From positions 5,619,501-5,683,500 of the forward strand of contig NZ_CP083952.1 of assembly GCF_006442545.2 (NCBI RefSeq): a stretch of 64,000 bases of DNA, read 5' to 3'. The notes under the pieces were generated by a model that was not told where the DNA came from, searched no databases, and worked only from the letters and a program-made list of their open reading frames with translations. The position numbers were made by a program, and so were the translations under genes. This document shows positions 33,096 to 41,819 of this stretch, piece after piece. Source of the DNA: Mesorhizobium sp. B2-1-8 (GTDB taxonomy: Bacteria; Pseudomonadota; Alphaproteobacteria; Rhizobiales; Rhizobiaceae). Each line of letters opens with the position of its first letter. Positions within the stretch are counted from its first letter, which is position 1.

Positions 33096-33935
33096 TTATT
33101 TCAGCCGCCATAGTTTGCGGGCATTGCCCGACAGCAGGCTGTCGCGCTCTGAAATGCTGCAGCCCGAAAGCAGCGCATGTGTCGCCGCCACCCAGGTCGA
33201 GAGGCCGCCACCAAGCGTGCAGACCGGCCAATCGCTGCCCCAGACGACACGGTCCCAGCCGAATGAATTGATGGTGTGTTCGACGTAGGGCCGCAGCGTC
33301 TCGGCGGTCCAGTCGCCGGGGTCGGCATAGGCGACCACGCCGGAAATTTTTGCCATGACATTAGAGCGCCGTGCGATCTCGCTCATATGTTCGCGCCAAG
33401 GATGCTCTGCGTTGCCCTTGATATTGGGGACACCGCAATGGTCAAGCACGAACTGGACATCGGGCGCCAGATCGGCGAGCGCAATCGCCCTCGGGATCTG
33501 GTGCGGCAGCACGACGAGATCGAAGGTCAGGCCGGTGCCGCCAAGCCGTTTGATGTTGTCACGGAACAATGCGCCTTCCGAAAGATCGTCCGGCACGACG
33601 TGTAGGACGCGGCGAAAGCCCTTGACGAAGGGATTTGCCCGCTGGCATTCAAGATAGGCCTGGAAATCCGCCTCTTCGGGACGGCAAGATGCAATCGCCC
33701 CGGTGAGCATGCTGCCCGCTTGCCGCGACAGGCCCTCCACACGTGCGGTCTCCGCCTCGATGTCGGCCGGGTCGACATCGACCTCCATATGCAGCACACG
33801 TCCGACGCCGACACGCTGGGCCTCCACCGCATATTCCTCGTAGGAGAAATCGCGGTTCAGCGCCGGCACTCCCGCAAGCCAGGGATAGCGCAGCGCCGAG
33901 CGATCGATGAGATGCAGATGGGTGTCGATGATCAT
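33096..33935 (-). CDS. Amidohydrolase-2 family hydrolase (sugar-lactonase candidate)
   Basis: This 279-residue TIM-barrel metal hydrolase of the COG3618 type has the metal-site motif DTHLHL at residues 4-9, a central FVLDHCG, and the C-terminal WGSDWPVCTLGGG, where the Asp is the catalytic metal ligand. Relatives include L-fuconolactonase, L-rhamnonolactonase and 4-sulfomuconolactonase. With an enolase-superfamily dehydratase and a RhaM-like mutarotase nearby, lactone opening of a deoxy- or plain hexonate is the favoured role. GGAGGAG precedes ATG 33935. It converges with the signal-less binding protein gene. Confidence 0.85.
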   Translation of the reverse strand: MIIDTHLHLIDRSALRYPWLAGVPALNRDFSYEEYAVEAQRVGVGRVLHMEVDVDPADIEAETARVEGLSRQAGSMLTGAIASCRPEEADFQAYLECQRANPFVKGFRRVLHVVPDDLSEGALFRDNIKRLGGTGLTFDLVVLPHQIPRAIALADLAPDVQFVLDHCGVPNIKGNAEHPWREHMSEIARRSNVMAKISGVVAYADPGDWTAETLRPYVEHTINSFGWDRVVWGSDWPVCTLGGGLSTWVAATHALLSGCSISERDSLLSGNARKLWRLK

Positions 33936-34000
33936 GGCGAGGCTCCTCCGGTAGCGTTATTGGATCATCTCATGGGGGAATTCTTCATTCAAATAAGAAT

Positions 34001-34786
34001 TCATGCTGATGAACCGACAGCCGACCCGGCTAGGTGCGACAGCTTTTCACAGGTTGCCAACAGCAACTCGATGGTTCGGGTGATATCGGGCGCGGACGGG
34101 GCGTTGACCACGGTGATGTAGGGGATCGACAGAGCCGCGATGGCCTTGCCGTCGGAACCACGCACCGGGGCGGAAAGGTTGAAGACGCCCGCGGTCTGCA
34201 TGGAAGCCATCATCTCGTAGCCGCGGTCGCGGATCTGGTCGAGACGGGCGAAGAACTCGGCCGGCTGCGCAGTCTTGTCGGTGCTGCGGACGTGCTCCGA
34301 AATCATCATCTGCCGCTCTTCCGGTGAGCGGAAAGCGAGCAGGACATGGCCTGAACCGGTGTCGAACAGGCTGATATGCGAACCGACCCGGATCGAAATC
34401 CCCCAATAGTTCGGCGCCTCCTGCTGGCCGATCACGACAGCAGAACCGCGATCAAAAACAACGAGTTGATTGGCCTGCTGCGAAGTCTCGGCCAGCTCGC
34501 GCATCAGCGGCGTGGCATAGGAAACCAACCTGCGCACCGGCGCGTGCAGCTGCGCCAGGCCGAACAGCTTGAGCGTCAGCGAATAACGGTCGCCGTCCAG
34601 CCGCGTGACATAGCCGCGCCGCACCAGCCGGTCGAGCATGCGATAGAATTCGTTAGGGCTCCGGTCGAGTTTCTTGGCGATTTCCGCCTGCGTCAGGCCG
34701 CCGTCGACGCCGGCCAGCAATTCGAGGATGTCGAGCCCCTTGTCGAGCGCCGGCGCGCGATAGCGCTCGTCTTCGCTGTCGTCCAT
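34001..34786 (-). CDS. IclR-family transcriptional regulator
   Basis: This 261-residue regulator has an N-terminal winged HTH (APALDKGLDILELLAGVDGGLTQAEIAKKLDRSPNEFYRMLDRLVRRGYV) and a C-terminal GAF-like effector domain (QLVVFDRGSAVVIGQQEAP, GSGHVLLAF, RGYEMMASMQTAGVFNLSAPVRGSDGKAIAALSIPYI). ATG 34786 has GGAGGG upstream. It is divergent from the importer operon starting at 34955 and is its likely regulator, with the ligand probably a sugar acid. The amidohydrolase gene lies behind it on the same strand. Confidence 0.92.
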   Translation of the reverse strand: MDDSEDERYRAPALDKGLDILELLAGVDGGLTQAEIAKKLDRSPNEFYRMLDRLVRRGYVTRLDGDRYSLTLKLFGLAQLHAPVRRLVSYATPLMRELAETSQQANQLVVFDRGSAVVIGQQEAPNYWGISIRVGSHISLFDTGSGHVLLAFRSPEERQMMISEHVRSTDKTAQPAEFFARLDQIRDRGYEMMASMQTAGVFNLSAPVRGSDGKAIAALSIPYITVVNAPSAPDITRTIELLLATCEKLSHLAGSAVGSSA

Positions 34787-34813
34787 GGGGCATCCCTCCA
34801 GTGAATTCAGCTC

Positions 34814-34890
34814 TTCATATACGCAGGAACGCGACCGACGGAAACAAATTTCGCCTTGACGTTTCCATGAATGTTTTGTTTGTATATGAA
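34814..34890. promoter_or_regulatory. Divergent IclR / importer control region
   Basis: A perfect 9-bp inverted pair, TTCATATAC at 34814-34822 and GTATATGAA at 34882-34890, brackets the region, one copy near each promoter. Between them lie GAAACAAATTTC and a TTGACG (-35-like, 34856-34861). The arrangement suits a regulator that binds both sites, possibly with looping. Confidence 0.45.
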
Positions 34891-34954
34891 TGTAGCACTT
34901 CTTGTCATCAGACGAGTTGCGGTCGCCACCGAGGCGCACCTAGGGAGGATATCA

Positions 34955-36274
34955 ATGAACAGACTGCTTTCCGGCGTGTCCGCCGGTGCATTGGCGCTCG
35001 CATTTGGTGCGGGTGCTGTCCTTGCCGGCGACCTGCCCGGCAAGTTCGAAGGCGTGACCGTCGACGTTAAATTGATCGGCGGCCAGCAATATGAAAAGCT
35101 CTACGAGCGCATCCCGGAATGGGAGAAGGCGACCGGCGCCAAGGTCAACATCCTGACCAAGAAGAACGGCTTCGACATCGACAAGGAACTCAAGTCCGAC
35201 ATCGCCTCGGGCAGCACCAACTGGTGCGTCGGCTGGAACCATTCGTCGTTCGCGCCGCAGTACACCGGCCTCTACACCGATCTCAGCAAGTTATTGCCGA
35301 AGTCGGAGATCGACGCCTTCGTGCCGTCGACGATCAAGGCTGCAACCATTGACGGCAAGCTGGAGATGTTGCCGCGCGCGCAGTTCGACGTCTCGGCGCT
35401 CTACTACCAGAAGAGCCTGTACGAAAACGCCGACAACAAGACCAAGTTCAAGGCCAAATACGGCTACGATCTGGTGCCGCCGGACACCTGGAAGGAAGTC
35501 ACCGACCAGGCCGAGTTCTTCGCCAACCCGCCGAATTTCTACGGCACGCAATTCGCCGGCAAGGAAGAGGCGATCAACGGCCGCTTCTATGAAATGGTCG
35601 TCGCCGAGGGCGGCGAATATCTCGACAAGGACGGCAAGCCGGTCTTCAATTCCGAGGCCGGCATCCGGGCGCTCGACTGGTTCGTCAACCTCTACAAGGC
35701 CAAGGCCGTGCCGGCCGGAACCACCAACTACCTCTGGGACGATCTCGGCCAGGGCTTTGCCTCGGGCACCGTCGCCATCAATTTGGACTGGCCGGGCTGG
35801 GCCGGCTTCTTCAACGATCCGAAGTCGTCGAAGGTGGCGGGCAATGTCGGCGTCAAGGTCGCGCCGAAGGGCTCCGCTGGAGTACGCACCGGCTGGTCGG
35901 GTTTCCATGGCTTCTCGGTGACCGAGAACTGCCCGAACAAGGAGGCCGCTGCCTCCCTGGTCTGGTGGCTGACCAATGAGGACAGCCAGAAGCTCGAGGC
36001 CGCCGCCGGCCCGCTGCCCACCCGCACCGCGGTCTGGGACTGGGACCTGCAGCAGGCCGCGAACGATCCTTACAAGAAAGAGGTTCTTTCCGCTTTCCAG
36101 GAAGAAGCCAAGCACGCCTTTGCCGTGCCGCAGACGCCTGAGTGGATCGAGATCTCGAACGCCGTCTATCCGGAGCTGCAGGCCGCCATCCTCGGCGACA
36201 AGACCTCCAAGCAGGCATTGGACGAAGCCGCCGCCAAGGCGACGCAGATCCTGCAGGACGCCGGCAAACTCTAG
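34955..36274 (+). CDS. ABC sugar-type importer substrate-binding protein
   Basis: This 439-residue secreted binding protein of family 1 has a signal peptide (MNRLLSGVSAGALALAFGAG, cut near AVLAGD) and the typical YEKLYERIPEWEKATGAKVNI opening. Aromatic-rich ligand-site segments follow (WPGWAGFFNDP, TGWSGFHGFSV, WWLTNEDSQKLEAAAGPLPTR). GGGAGG precedes ATG 34955. It feeds the permeases encoded at 36398 and 37327. Sugar or sugar-acid binding is likely; the exact ligand is unknown. A perfect hairpin follows its stop. Confidence 0.9.
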   Translation: MNRLLSGVSAGALALAFGAGAVLAGDLPGKFEGVTVDVKLIGGQQYEKLYERIPEWEKATGAKVNILTKKNGFDIDKELKSDIASGSTNWCVGWNHSSFAPQYTGLYTDLSKLLPKSEIDAFVPSTIKAATIDGKLEMLPRAQFDVSALYYQKSLYENADNKTKFKAKYGYDLVPPDTWKEVTDQAEFFANPPNFYGTQFAGKEEAINGRFYEMVVAEGGEYLDKDGKPVFNSEAGIRALDWFVNLYKAKAVPAGTTNYLWDDLGQGFASGTVAINLDWPGWAGFFNDPKSSKVAGNVGVKVAPKGSAGVRTGWSGFHGFSVTENCPNKEAAASLVWWLTNEDSQKLEAAAGPLPTRTAVWDWDLQQAANDPYKKEVLSAFQEEAKHAFAVPQTPEWIEISNAVYPELQAAILGDKTSKQALDEAAAKATQILQDAGKL

Positions 36275-36287
36275 GCGTTGCTCTCAA

Positions 36288-36322
36288 GATCGCCTCCCCC
36301 ATTGTGAATGGGGGAGGCGATC
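36288..36322. other. Perfect 15-bp hairpin between binding-protein and permease genes
   Basis: GATCGCCTCCCCCAT (36288-36302) pairs without mismatch with ATGGGGGAGGCGATC (36308-36322) over the loop TGTGA. It lies 13 bases after the binding-protein stop and has no clear T-run. It probably stabilises the upstream mRNA or attenuates reading into the permeases. Confidence 0.65.
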
Positions 36323-36397
36323 GCGTCTTTCCTGTGCTGTCCATTCAGCCGGTCGGGCCTCGGCCCAAAATTGCATGACAGATACCAAAGGACGCCG

Positions 36398-37294
36398 ATG
36401 AAGGGCTTCAAGCCATCCGCACCATTCCTGCTGCTGCTTCCGGCCATCATCGTGCTGGCGGCGGTCGTCGTGGTGCCGTTGCTTCTGTCGCTCTATTCCA
36501 GCTTCACGCCTTTCCGGCTGACCAAGCCCGAGACATTCTTCGTCTTCATCGGCTTGCGGAATTATCTTTCGATCCTAGCCAACACCGATTTCTGGTGGGC
36601 GTTCGGGCGCACCGTTCTTTTGCTGACGATCGCGCTCAATCTCGAAATGCTGCTTGGCCTCGGGCTTGCCATGCTGGTCGAGAAGGCGACACGCGGCCAG
36701 CGCATCCTGCGTACGCTGATGATGTTTCCGATGATGTTCTCGCCGATCCTGGTCGGCTTCCAGTTCAAGTTCATGTTCAACGACAATATCGGCCTGGTCA
36801 ACAATGCGCTGCAATCACTTGGCATCACCAGCGACGCCATACCGTGGCTGATCGAAGGCCATCTCGCCTTCATCGCCATCTCGATTGCCGAGATCTGGTC
36901 GTCGACGGCGATCTTCGCCATCCTGATCCTCGCAGGGCTGCTCGCCATGCCCAAGGAGCCGATCGAGGCGGCGCGTGTCGATGGCTGCACGCCGTGGCAG
37001 ACATTCCGCTATGTCACATGGCCCTTCGTCATGCCTTTCGCCTACATCGCCATGACCATCCGCTCGCTCGACGTGGCCCGCGCCTATGACATCGTCAAGA
37101 TCATGACCGACGGCGGACCGGCCGGCCGCACCGAACTCTTGTGGACGCTGGTGGCGCGCACCGCCTATAGCGACGGGCGCATGGGCATGGCCAACGCCAT
37201 GGCCTATTTCTCGATCCTGCTGTCGATCGCCTTCACCGTCTATTTCTTCAACAAGCTCGCCGCGGCGCGCACGCAGATCGGTGCCGAGTGGTGA
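36398..37294 (+). CDS. ABC sugar-type importer permease 1
   Basis: This 298-residue MalF/UgpA-like permease has six helices. The EAA loop PKEPIEAARVDGCTPWQTFRYVTWPFVMP contacts the ATPase. ATG 36398 has AAAGGA upstream. Its stop codon TGA (37292-37294) is contained in the first copy of a 15-bp tandem repeat that also carries the ribosome sites for the next gene. Confidence 0.92.
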   Translation: MKGFKPSAPFLLLLPAIIVLAAVVVVPLLLSLYSSFTPFRLTKPETFFVFIGLRNYLSILANTDFWWAFGRTVLLLTIALNLEMLLGLGLAMLVEKATRGQRILRTLMMFPMMFSPILVGFQFKFMFNDNIGLVNNALQSLGITSDAIPWLIEGHLAFIAISIAEIWSSTAIFAILILAGLLAMPKEPIEAARVDGCTPWQTFRYVTWPFVMPFAYIAMTIRSLDVARAYDIVKIMTDGGPAGRTELLWTLVARTAYSDGRMGMANAMAYFSILLSIAFTVYFFNKLAAARTQIGAEW

Positions 37295-37326
37295 AGGGCG
37301 GAGTGGTGAAGGGCGGAGTGGTGAAG
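37286..37326 (+). repeat. 15-bp tandem repeat (2.7 copies) at the permease junction
   Basis: The unit GAGTGGTGAAGGGCG occurs at 37286-37300 and 37301-37315 exactly, with a partial third copy (11 bases) at 37316-37326. The first copy contains the stop of permease 1. Each copy supplies a GGAG/GGCGGAG-like ribosome site and a GTG in the permease 2 frame, so gaining or losing a unit keeps the frame and changes only the number of possible starts. Confidence 0.75.
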
Positions 37327-38193
37327 ATGGACGAGAATTCTTCCGCCCGCCTCAAGCGCCGGCTGCTTGATATCGTCTATCGCATCGGCCTGTTCCTGGC
37401 GATGCTGACGATCTGCCTGCCCGGTCTGTGGATCGTGCTGTCGTCGCTTCGACCGACGGTCGAGATCATGGCCAAGCCGCCGGTGTGGATCCCGCAGGAT
37501 ATTTCGTTCGACGCCTATGTCGCGATGTTCTCAGGCATCGGCAAGGGCGGCATTCCCGTCATCGAATATTTCCGCAACTCGCTGATCATTTCGGTGACCT
37601 CGACGGTGATAGCGGTCGCCATCGGCATGGCCGGCGGCTATGCCTTCGCGCGCTATCGTTTTCGCGGCAAATCCAGCGTCTTCCTCGGCCTGATGCTGAC
37701 GCGCACGGTGCCGGGCATCGCGCTGTCGCTGCCACTGTTCTTCCTCTATGTGCGGCTCGGCATCATCGACACGCATTTCGGGCTGATCCTCGCCTATGTC
37801 GCGCTCAATGTGCCGTTCACGATTTGGCTGATCGACGGCTTCTTCCGCCAGGTGCCGAAGGACCTCGCGGAGGCAGCACAGATCGACGGCTGCACGCGCT
37901 GGCAGGCCTTCTGGCAGGTCGAGTTCCCGCTCGCCGGGCCTGGCATCGCGTCGGCGGCGATCTTCGCCTTCCTGACCTGCTGGAACGAGTTCGCGCTGGC
38001 CTCCCAACTGACCCGCTCTGTCAGCGCCAAGACGCTGCCGGTCGGCCTGCTCGACTACACGGCCGAGTTCACCATCGACTGGCGCGGCATGTGCGCGCTG
38101 GCCGTGGTGATGATCATCCCGGCGCTCACCCTCACCTACATCGTCCAGAAGCACCTCGTCGGCGGCCTGACCTCCGGCGCGGTGAAAGGCTGA
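37327..38193 (+). CDS. ABC sugar-type importer permease 2
   Basis: This 288-residue MalG/UgpE-like permease has the EAA loop PKDLAEAAQIDGCTRWQAFWQVEFPLAGPG. The first ATG in a family-like position is 37327, eight bases after GGCGGAG. In-frame GTGs at 37288, 37291 and others within the tandem repeat could add up to 13 residues of the VKGGV pattern. The true start is therefore uncertain although the gene is not. The ATPase gene follows after 4 bp. Confidence 0.9.
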   Translation: MDENSSARLKRRLLDIVYRIGLFLAMLTICLPGLWIVLSSLRPTVEIMAKPPVWIPQDISFDAYVAMFSGIGKGGIPVIEYFRNSLIISVTSTVIAVAIGMAGGYAFARYRFRGKSSVFLGLMLTRTVPGIALSLPLFFLYVRLGIIDTHFGLILAYVALNVPFTIWLIDGFFRQVPKDLAEAAQIDGCTRWQAFWQVEFPLAGPGIASAAIFAFLTCWNEFALASQLTRSVSAKTLPVGLLDYTAEFTIDWRGMCALAVVMIIPALTLTYIVQKHLVGGLTSGAVKG

Positions 38194-38197
38194 TCTC

Positions 38198-39295
38198 ATG
38201 GCAACGGTTTCCCTCAAAAAGCTGACCAAGCGCTACGGCAATATCCAGATCGTGCATGGCATCGACCTCGATATCACGGACCGCGAATTCATCGCGCTGG
38301 TCGGCCCGTCAGGCTGCGGCAAGTCGACGACGTTGCGCATGATCGCCGGACTGGAAGGGATCAGCGCCGGTTCGATCGAGATCGGCGGGCGCGTCGTCAA
38401 CGACCTGCCGCCGCGCTCGCGCAACATCTCCATGGTATTCCAGTCCTACGCGCTTTATCCGCACATGACGGTGCGCGAGAATCTCGGCTTCTCCCTCAAG
38501 ATCGCGGGTGCCGCCAAGGACGATATGGACCGTCGCGTCGCCGAAGCTTCAGCCATCCTCGGGCTCGATGCGCTGCTCGACCGCCGCCCGTCGCAACTCT
38601 CCGGTGGCCAGCGCCAGCGTGTCGCCATGGGCCGTGCCATCGTGCGTGACCCCGATGTCTTCCTGTTCGACGAGCCGCTTTCCAATCTCGACGCCAAGCT
38701 TCGTACGCAGATGCGCACCGAGATCAAGAAGCTGCACGCCAAGGTGCAGTCGACGGTGATCTACGTCACCCACGACCAGGTCGAGGCGATGACGCTTGCC
38801 GACCGCATCGTCATCATGCGCGATGGCTATATCGAGCAGGTCGGCACGCCCGACGAGGTGTTCCGCCGACCGGCGACACGCTTCGTCGCCGGCTTCATCG
38901 GTTCGCCGCCGATGAACCTGAACGAGGCGACGATCGACGACGGCCAGCTGGTTTTCGCCAGTGGTGCCAAGCTGCCCCTGCCCGGCCAGTTCAAGGCCAA
39001 TGTCGCCGCCGGCGACAAGGTCGTGTTCGGGCTGCGGCCCGACGATATCTATCCGACCGGCCACGGCATCAGTTCCGGCGCGGCCGCCGACGTGCATCAG
39101 ATCGAACTGCCTATCACGGTCACCGAGCCGCTCGGCAACGAGACGCTGGTGTTCGTCGAGTTCAACGGCAGCGACTGGGTTTCGCGCATGCTGAATCCGA
39201 GACCGGTGCGGTCTGGCGAACGCGTGACGATGAGCCTCGACCTGTCGCAGGCGCATCTGTTTGCCACCGAGACCGGGAAGACATTGCGGAGCTGA
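38198..39295 (+). CDS. UgpC/MalK-type ABC importer ATPase
   Basis: This 365-residue ATPase has Walker A GPSGCGKST, Q-loop region VFQSYALYPHMTV, signature LSGGQRQRVAMGRA, Walker B VFLFDEPLSNLDAKL and switch VTHDQVEAM. A C-terminal MalK-like regulatory OB/TOBE domain extends from about residue 240 (FGLRPDDIYPTG). It powers the importer of the two preceding permeases and is followed closely by the catabolic genes. Confidence 0.93.
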   Translation: MATVSLKKLTKRYGNIQIVHGIDLDITDREFIALVGPSGCGKSTTLRMIAGLEGISAGSIEIGGRVVNDLPPRSRNISMVFQSYALYPHMTVRENLGFSLKIAGAAKDDMDRRVAEASAILGLDALLDRRPSQLSGGQRQRVAMGRAIVRDPDVFLFDEPLSNLDAKLRTQMRTEIKKLHAKVQSTVIYVTHDQVEAMTLADRIVIMRDGYIEQVGTPDEVFRRPATRFVAGFIGSPPMNLNEATIDDGQLVFASGAKLPLPGQFKANVAAGDKVVFGLRPDDIYPTGHGISSGAAADVHQIELPITVTEPLGNETLVFVEFNGSDWVSRMLNPRPVRSGERVTMSLDLSQAHLFATETGKTLRS

Positions 39296-39300
39296 CCGAC

Positions 39301-40413
39301 ATGGCAAGAATCGAAAAGATCGAACTGCGGATGGTCGACCTTGTGCCCAAGGTCAAGCGCACCGACGCGATCCAGAGTTTCGTCAGCCAGGAAACGCCAA
39401 TTGTGACCATCACCGATTCCGACGGCGCGGTCGGCACCGGTTACAGCTACACGATCGGCACCGGCGGTTCGTCGGTGATGCGGCTGTTGTCCGATCACCT
39501 GGCGCCCCGCCTGATCGGCCGCGATTCTGATATGATCGAGGCGATCTGGCACGATCTCGAATTCGCCACCCACGCCACCACGATCGGTGCGATCACGGCC
39601 ATCGCCATCGCAGCAATCGACACGGCGCTCTGGGACCTCAGGGCAAAGAAACTGAACCTGCCGCTGTGGAAGCTCACCGGCGGCGCCAAGGACCGCTGCC
39701 CGCTCTACACCACCGAAGGCGGCTGGCTGCACATCGAGACGCGGGCGCTGGTCGATGATGCGTTGGCCGCCAAGGCGAAGGGATTTCGCGGCTCGAAGGT
39801 GAAGATCGGCAGACCGCACGGATCCGAGGATCTCGCGCGCCTGTCGGCGGTGCGCAAGGCGGTCGGCGACGGCTACGAGATCATGACCGACGCCAACCAG
39901 GGATTCTCCGTCGACGAGGCGATCCGGCGCGCGGCGAGGTTGCGCGAGCTCGACCTCGCCTGGATCGAGGAGCCGCTGCCGGCCGACGACCTAGACGGGC
40001 ATATCAGGTTGTCGAACTCGACGCCGACGCCGATTGCCATCGGCGAGTCGCTCTATTCCGTGCGCCACTTCCGCGAATATATGCAGAAAGGCGCTTGCTC
40101 GATCGTGCAGGTCGATGTCGGCCGCATCGGCGGCATCACGCCCTGGCTCAAGATCGCCCATGCGGCGGAGGCCTTCGACATTCCGGTTTGCCCGCATTTC
40201 CTGATGGAATTGCATGTCAGCCTGACCTGCGCTGTTCAGAACGGCAGGTATGTCGAGTACATTCCGCAACTCGACCAGTTGACCGGCAGGCACATGCGCA
40301 TCGAGGATGGGCAGGCGCTGGCGCCCGACGAGCCCGGTATCGGCATCGATTGGGACTGGGACGCGATCAAGGCCATGAGCATCGCCGAATTCACCACGGC
40401 GATCACGAAATAG
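39301..40413 (+). CDS. Enolase-superfamily sugar-acid dehydratase (MR subgroup)
   Basis: This 370-residue enzyme has the mandelate-racemase-subgroup constellation: KxK bases Lys166/Lys168 (GSKVKIG), metal ligands Asp197 (MTDANQG), Glu223 (WIEEPL) and Glu249 (AIGES), and the Asp272/His299 dyad (VDVGRIGG and CPHF). Such enzymes abstract the alpha proton of an aldonate and usually lose water to form a 2-keto-3-deoxy acid. The neighbours (sugar importer, RhaM-like mutarotase, lactonase candidate) fit dehydration of L-fuconate, L-rhamnonate or a related acid. The start is 5 bp behind the ATPase stop. Confidence 0.88.
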   Translation: MARIEKIELRMVDLVPKVKRTDAIQSFVSQETPIVTITDSDGAVGTGYSYTIGTGGSSVMRLLSDHLAPRLIGRDSDMIEAIWHDLEFATHATTIGAITAIAIAAIDTALWDLRAKKLNLPLWKLTGGAKDRCPLYTTEGGWLHIETRALVDDALAAKAKGFRGSKVKIGRPHGSEDLARLSAVRKAVGDGYEIMTDANQGFSVDEAIRRAARLRELDLAWIEEPLPADDLDGHIRLSNSTPTPIAIGESLYSVRHFREYMQKGACSIVQVDVGRIGGITPWLKIAHAAEAFDIPVCPHFLMELHVSLTCAVQNGRYVEYIPQLDQLTGRHMRIEDGQALAPDEPGIGIDWDWDAIKAMSIAEFTTAITK

Positions 40414-40423
40414 GGGAATGAAC

Positions 40424-40753
40424 ATGCAGCGGATGGGAATGGTTCTGGGGCTGAAGCCGGAGAAGGTCGAGGAGTATGTCCGCCTTCATGCCGCCGTCTG
40501 GCCCGACGTGCTGACCATGATCTCGGCCTGCAACATCAAGAACTATTCGATCTACCTGAAGCGGCCGGAGAATTTGCTTTTTTCGTATTTCGAATATCAC
40601 GGCACCGACTACGCGGCCGACATGGCCAAGATGGCGGCCGACCCGAAGACGCAGGAATGGTGGGCTGTCTGCATACCCTGTCAGGAGCCCTTGCCGACCC
40701 GCAAGGATGGCGAGTGGTGGGCTTCGATGGACGAGGTCTTCCATCATGACTAG
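40424..40753 (+). CDS. RhaM-family L-rhamnose/L-fucose-type mutarotase
   Basis: This 109-residue protein of the COG3254 family has the N-terminal MGMVLGLKPEKVEEYVRLHAAVWPDVLTMISACNIKNYSIYL (the HAAVWPDV segment carries the conserved catalytic His) and the C-terminal EWWAVCIPCQEPLP and [13 protein letters not shown]. It interconverts the anomers of a 6-deoxyhexose. ATG 40424 was chosen because GGGGA lies at a proper distance; ATG 40418 is too close to it. It overlaps the next gene by 8 bp. This is the best clue that the importer handles a deoxy sugar. Confidence 0.88.
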   Translation: MQRMGMVLGLKPEKVEEYVRLHAAVWPDVLTMISACNIKNYSIYLKRPENLLFSYFEYHGTDYAADMAKMAADPKTQEWWAVCIPCQEPLPTRKDGEWWASMDEVFHHD

Positions 40754-41819
40754 GGGTTTCGACCCTGCCTCGCTCGTCCAGTCCTGGCAAAAACCCTCGA
40801 AAACCCGGCCGATCGTCACCTTCGGCGCCGGCTCGATCGTCGACGACGCGCATTTTCCGGCCTACCGGAAGGCGGGATTTCCGATCGCGGGTCTCTATGA
40901 TCCGGATCAGGCCAAGGCGCAGGCCCTGGCCGACAAATGGGGCGTGACGGCGTTCCGCTCGGCGGAAGAAGCCGCTGGGGTCAAGGATGCGATCTTCGAT
41001 CTGGCAACGCCACCGGGGCGGCATGCCGAGATCCTGAAGGCTCTGCCCGACGGAGCGGTCGCACTGATCCAGAAGCCGATGGGCAACTATCTCGGCGAGG
41101 CAACCGAAATCCTCGAGATTTGCCGCGCCAAGAATCTCAAGGCGGCCGTGAATTTCCAGTTGCGCTTCGCGCCGATGATGCTGGCGCTGAAGGACGCAAT
41201 CGCCAAGGGCTGGCTCGGCGAGGTCGTCGATTTCGACGCCTGGCTGGCGCTGGCGACGCCGTGGCAGTTGTGGGAATTCCTGCTCAAGGCGCCGCGCGTC
41301 GAGATCGCCATGCATTCGATCCACTATCTCGACCTGATCCGGCAACTGCTCGGCGATCCCAAGGGGGTGCACGCCAAGACGCTTGGCCATCCCAACCACA
41401 AGGTGGCGCAGACGCGCACCAGCGCCATCCTCGACTATGGCGACACGGTGCGCTGCGCGCTGTCGATCAACCACGACCACAAGTTCGGGCGCCGGCATCA
41501 GGCCTGCGAGTTCCGCATCTGCGGCACCGAGGGTGCCGCCTACCTCAAGCTCGGTCTCAATCTCGACTATCCCAGAGGCGAACCGGACATTCTGGAGATC
41601 TATCCGAAAGGCGGGGCCGATTGGATTGCCGTGCCTTTGGCCGGCGAATGGTTTCCCGATGCCTTCGTCGGGCGCATGGCCAATGTCCAGCGCTTTGCCG
41701 CAGGCGAAGACGATGAGCTGATCAGCCCGGTCGAGGACGCCTGGAACACAATGGCGCTGGTGGAAGCCGCCTATCGTTCGAGTGCGGCGCCAGCGACGCC
41801 GATCGCGGAAAGGCCCTGA
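40746..41819 (+). CDS. Gfo/Idh/MocA-family oxidoreductase
   Basis: This 357-residue protein has an N-terminal Rossmann domain ([34 protein letters not shown]), the conserved substrate-site EKP-like motif seen as [13 protein letters not shown], and the C-terminal alpha/beta domain ([22 protein letters not shown] with a conserved His). It oxidises or reduces a sugar or sugar acid with NAD(P). The usual E of EKP is Gln, a variation to note. It overlaps the mutarotase end and its own stop overlaps the MaoC start (TGATG), so translation is coupled. Confidence 0.88.
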   Translation: MTRGFDPASLVQSWQKPSKTRPIVTFGAGSIVDDAHFPAYRKAGFPIAGLYDPDQAKAQALADKWGVTAFRSAEEAAGVKDAIFDLATPPGRHAEILKALPDGAVALIQKPMGNYLGEATEILEICRAKNLKAAVNFQLRFAPMMLALKDAIAKGWLGEVVDFDAWLALATPWQLWEFLLKAPRVEIAMHSIHYLDLIRQLLGDPKGVHAKTLGHPNHKVAQTRTSAILDYGDTVRCALSINHDHKFGRRHQACEFRICGTEGAAYLKLGLNLDYPRGEPDILEIYPKGGADWIAVPLAGEWFPDAFVGRMANVQRFAAGEDDELISPVEDAWNTMALVEAAYRSSAAPATPIAERP

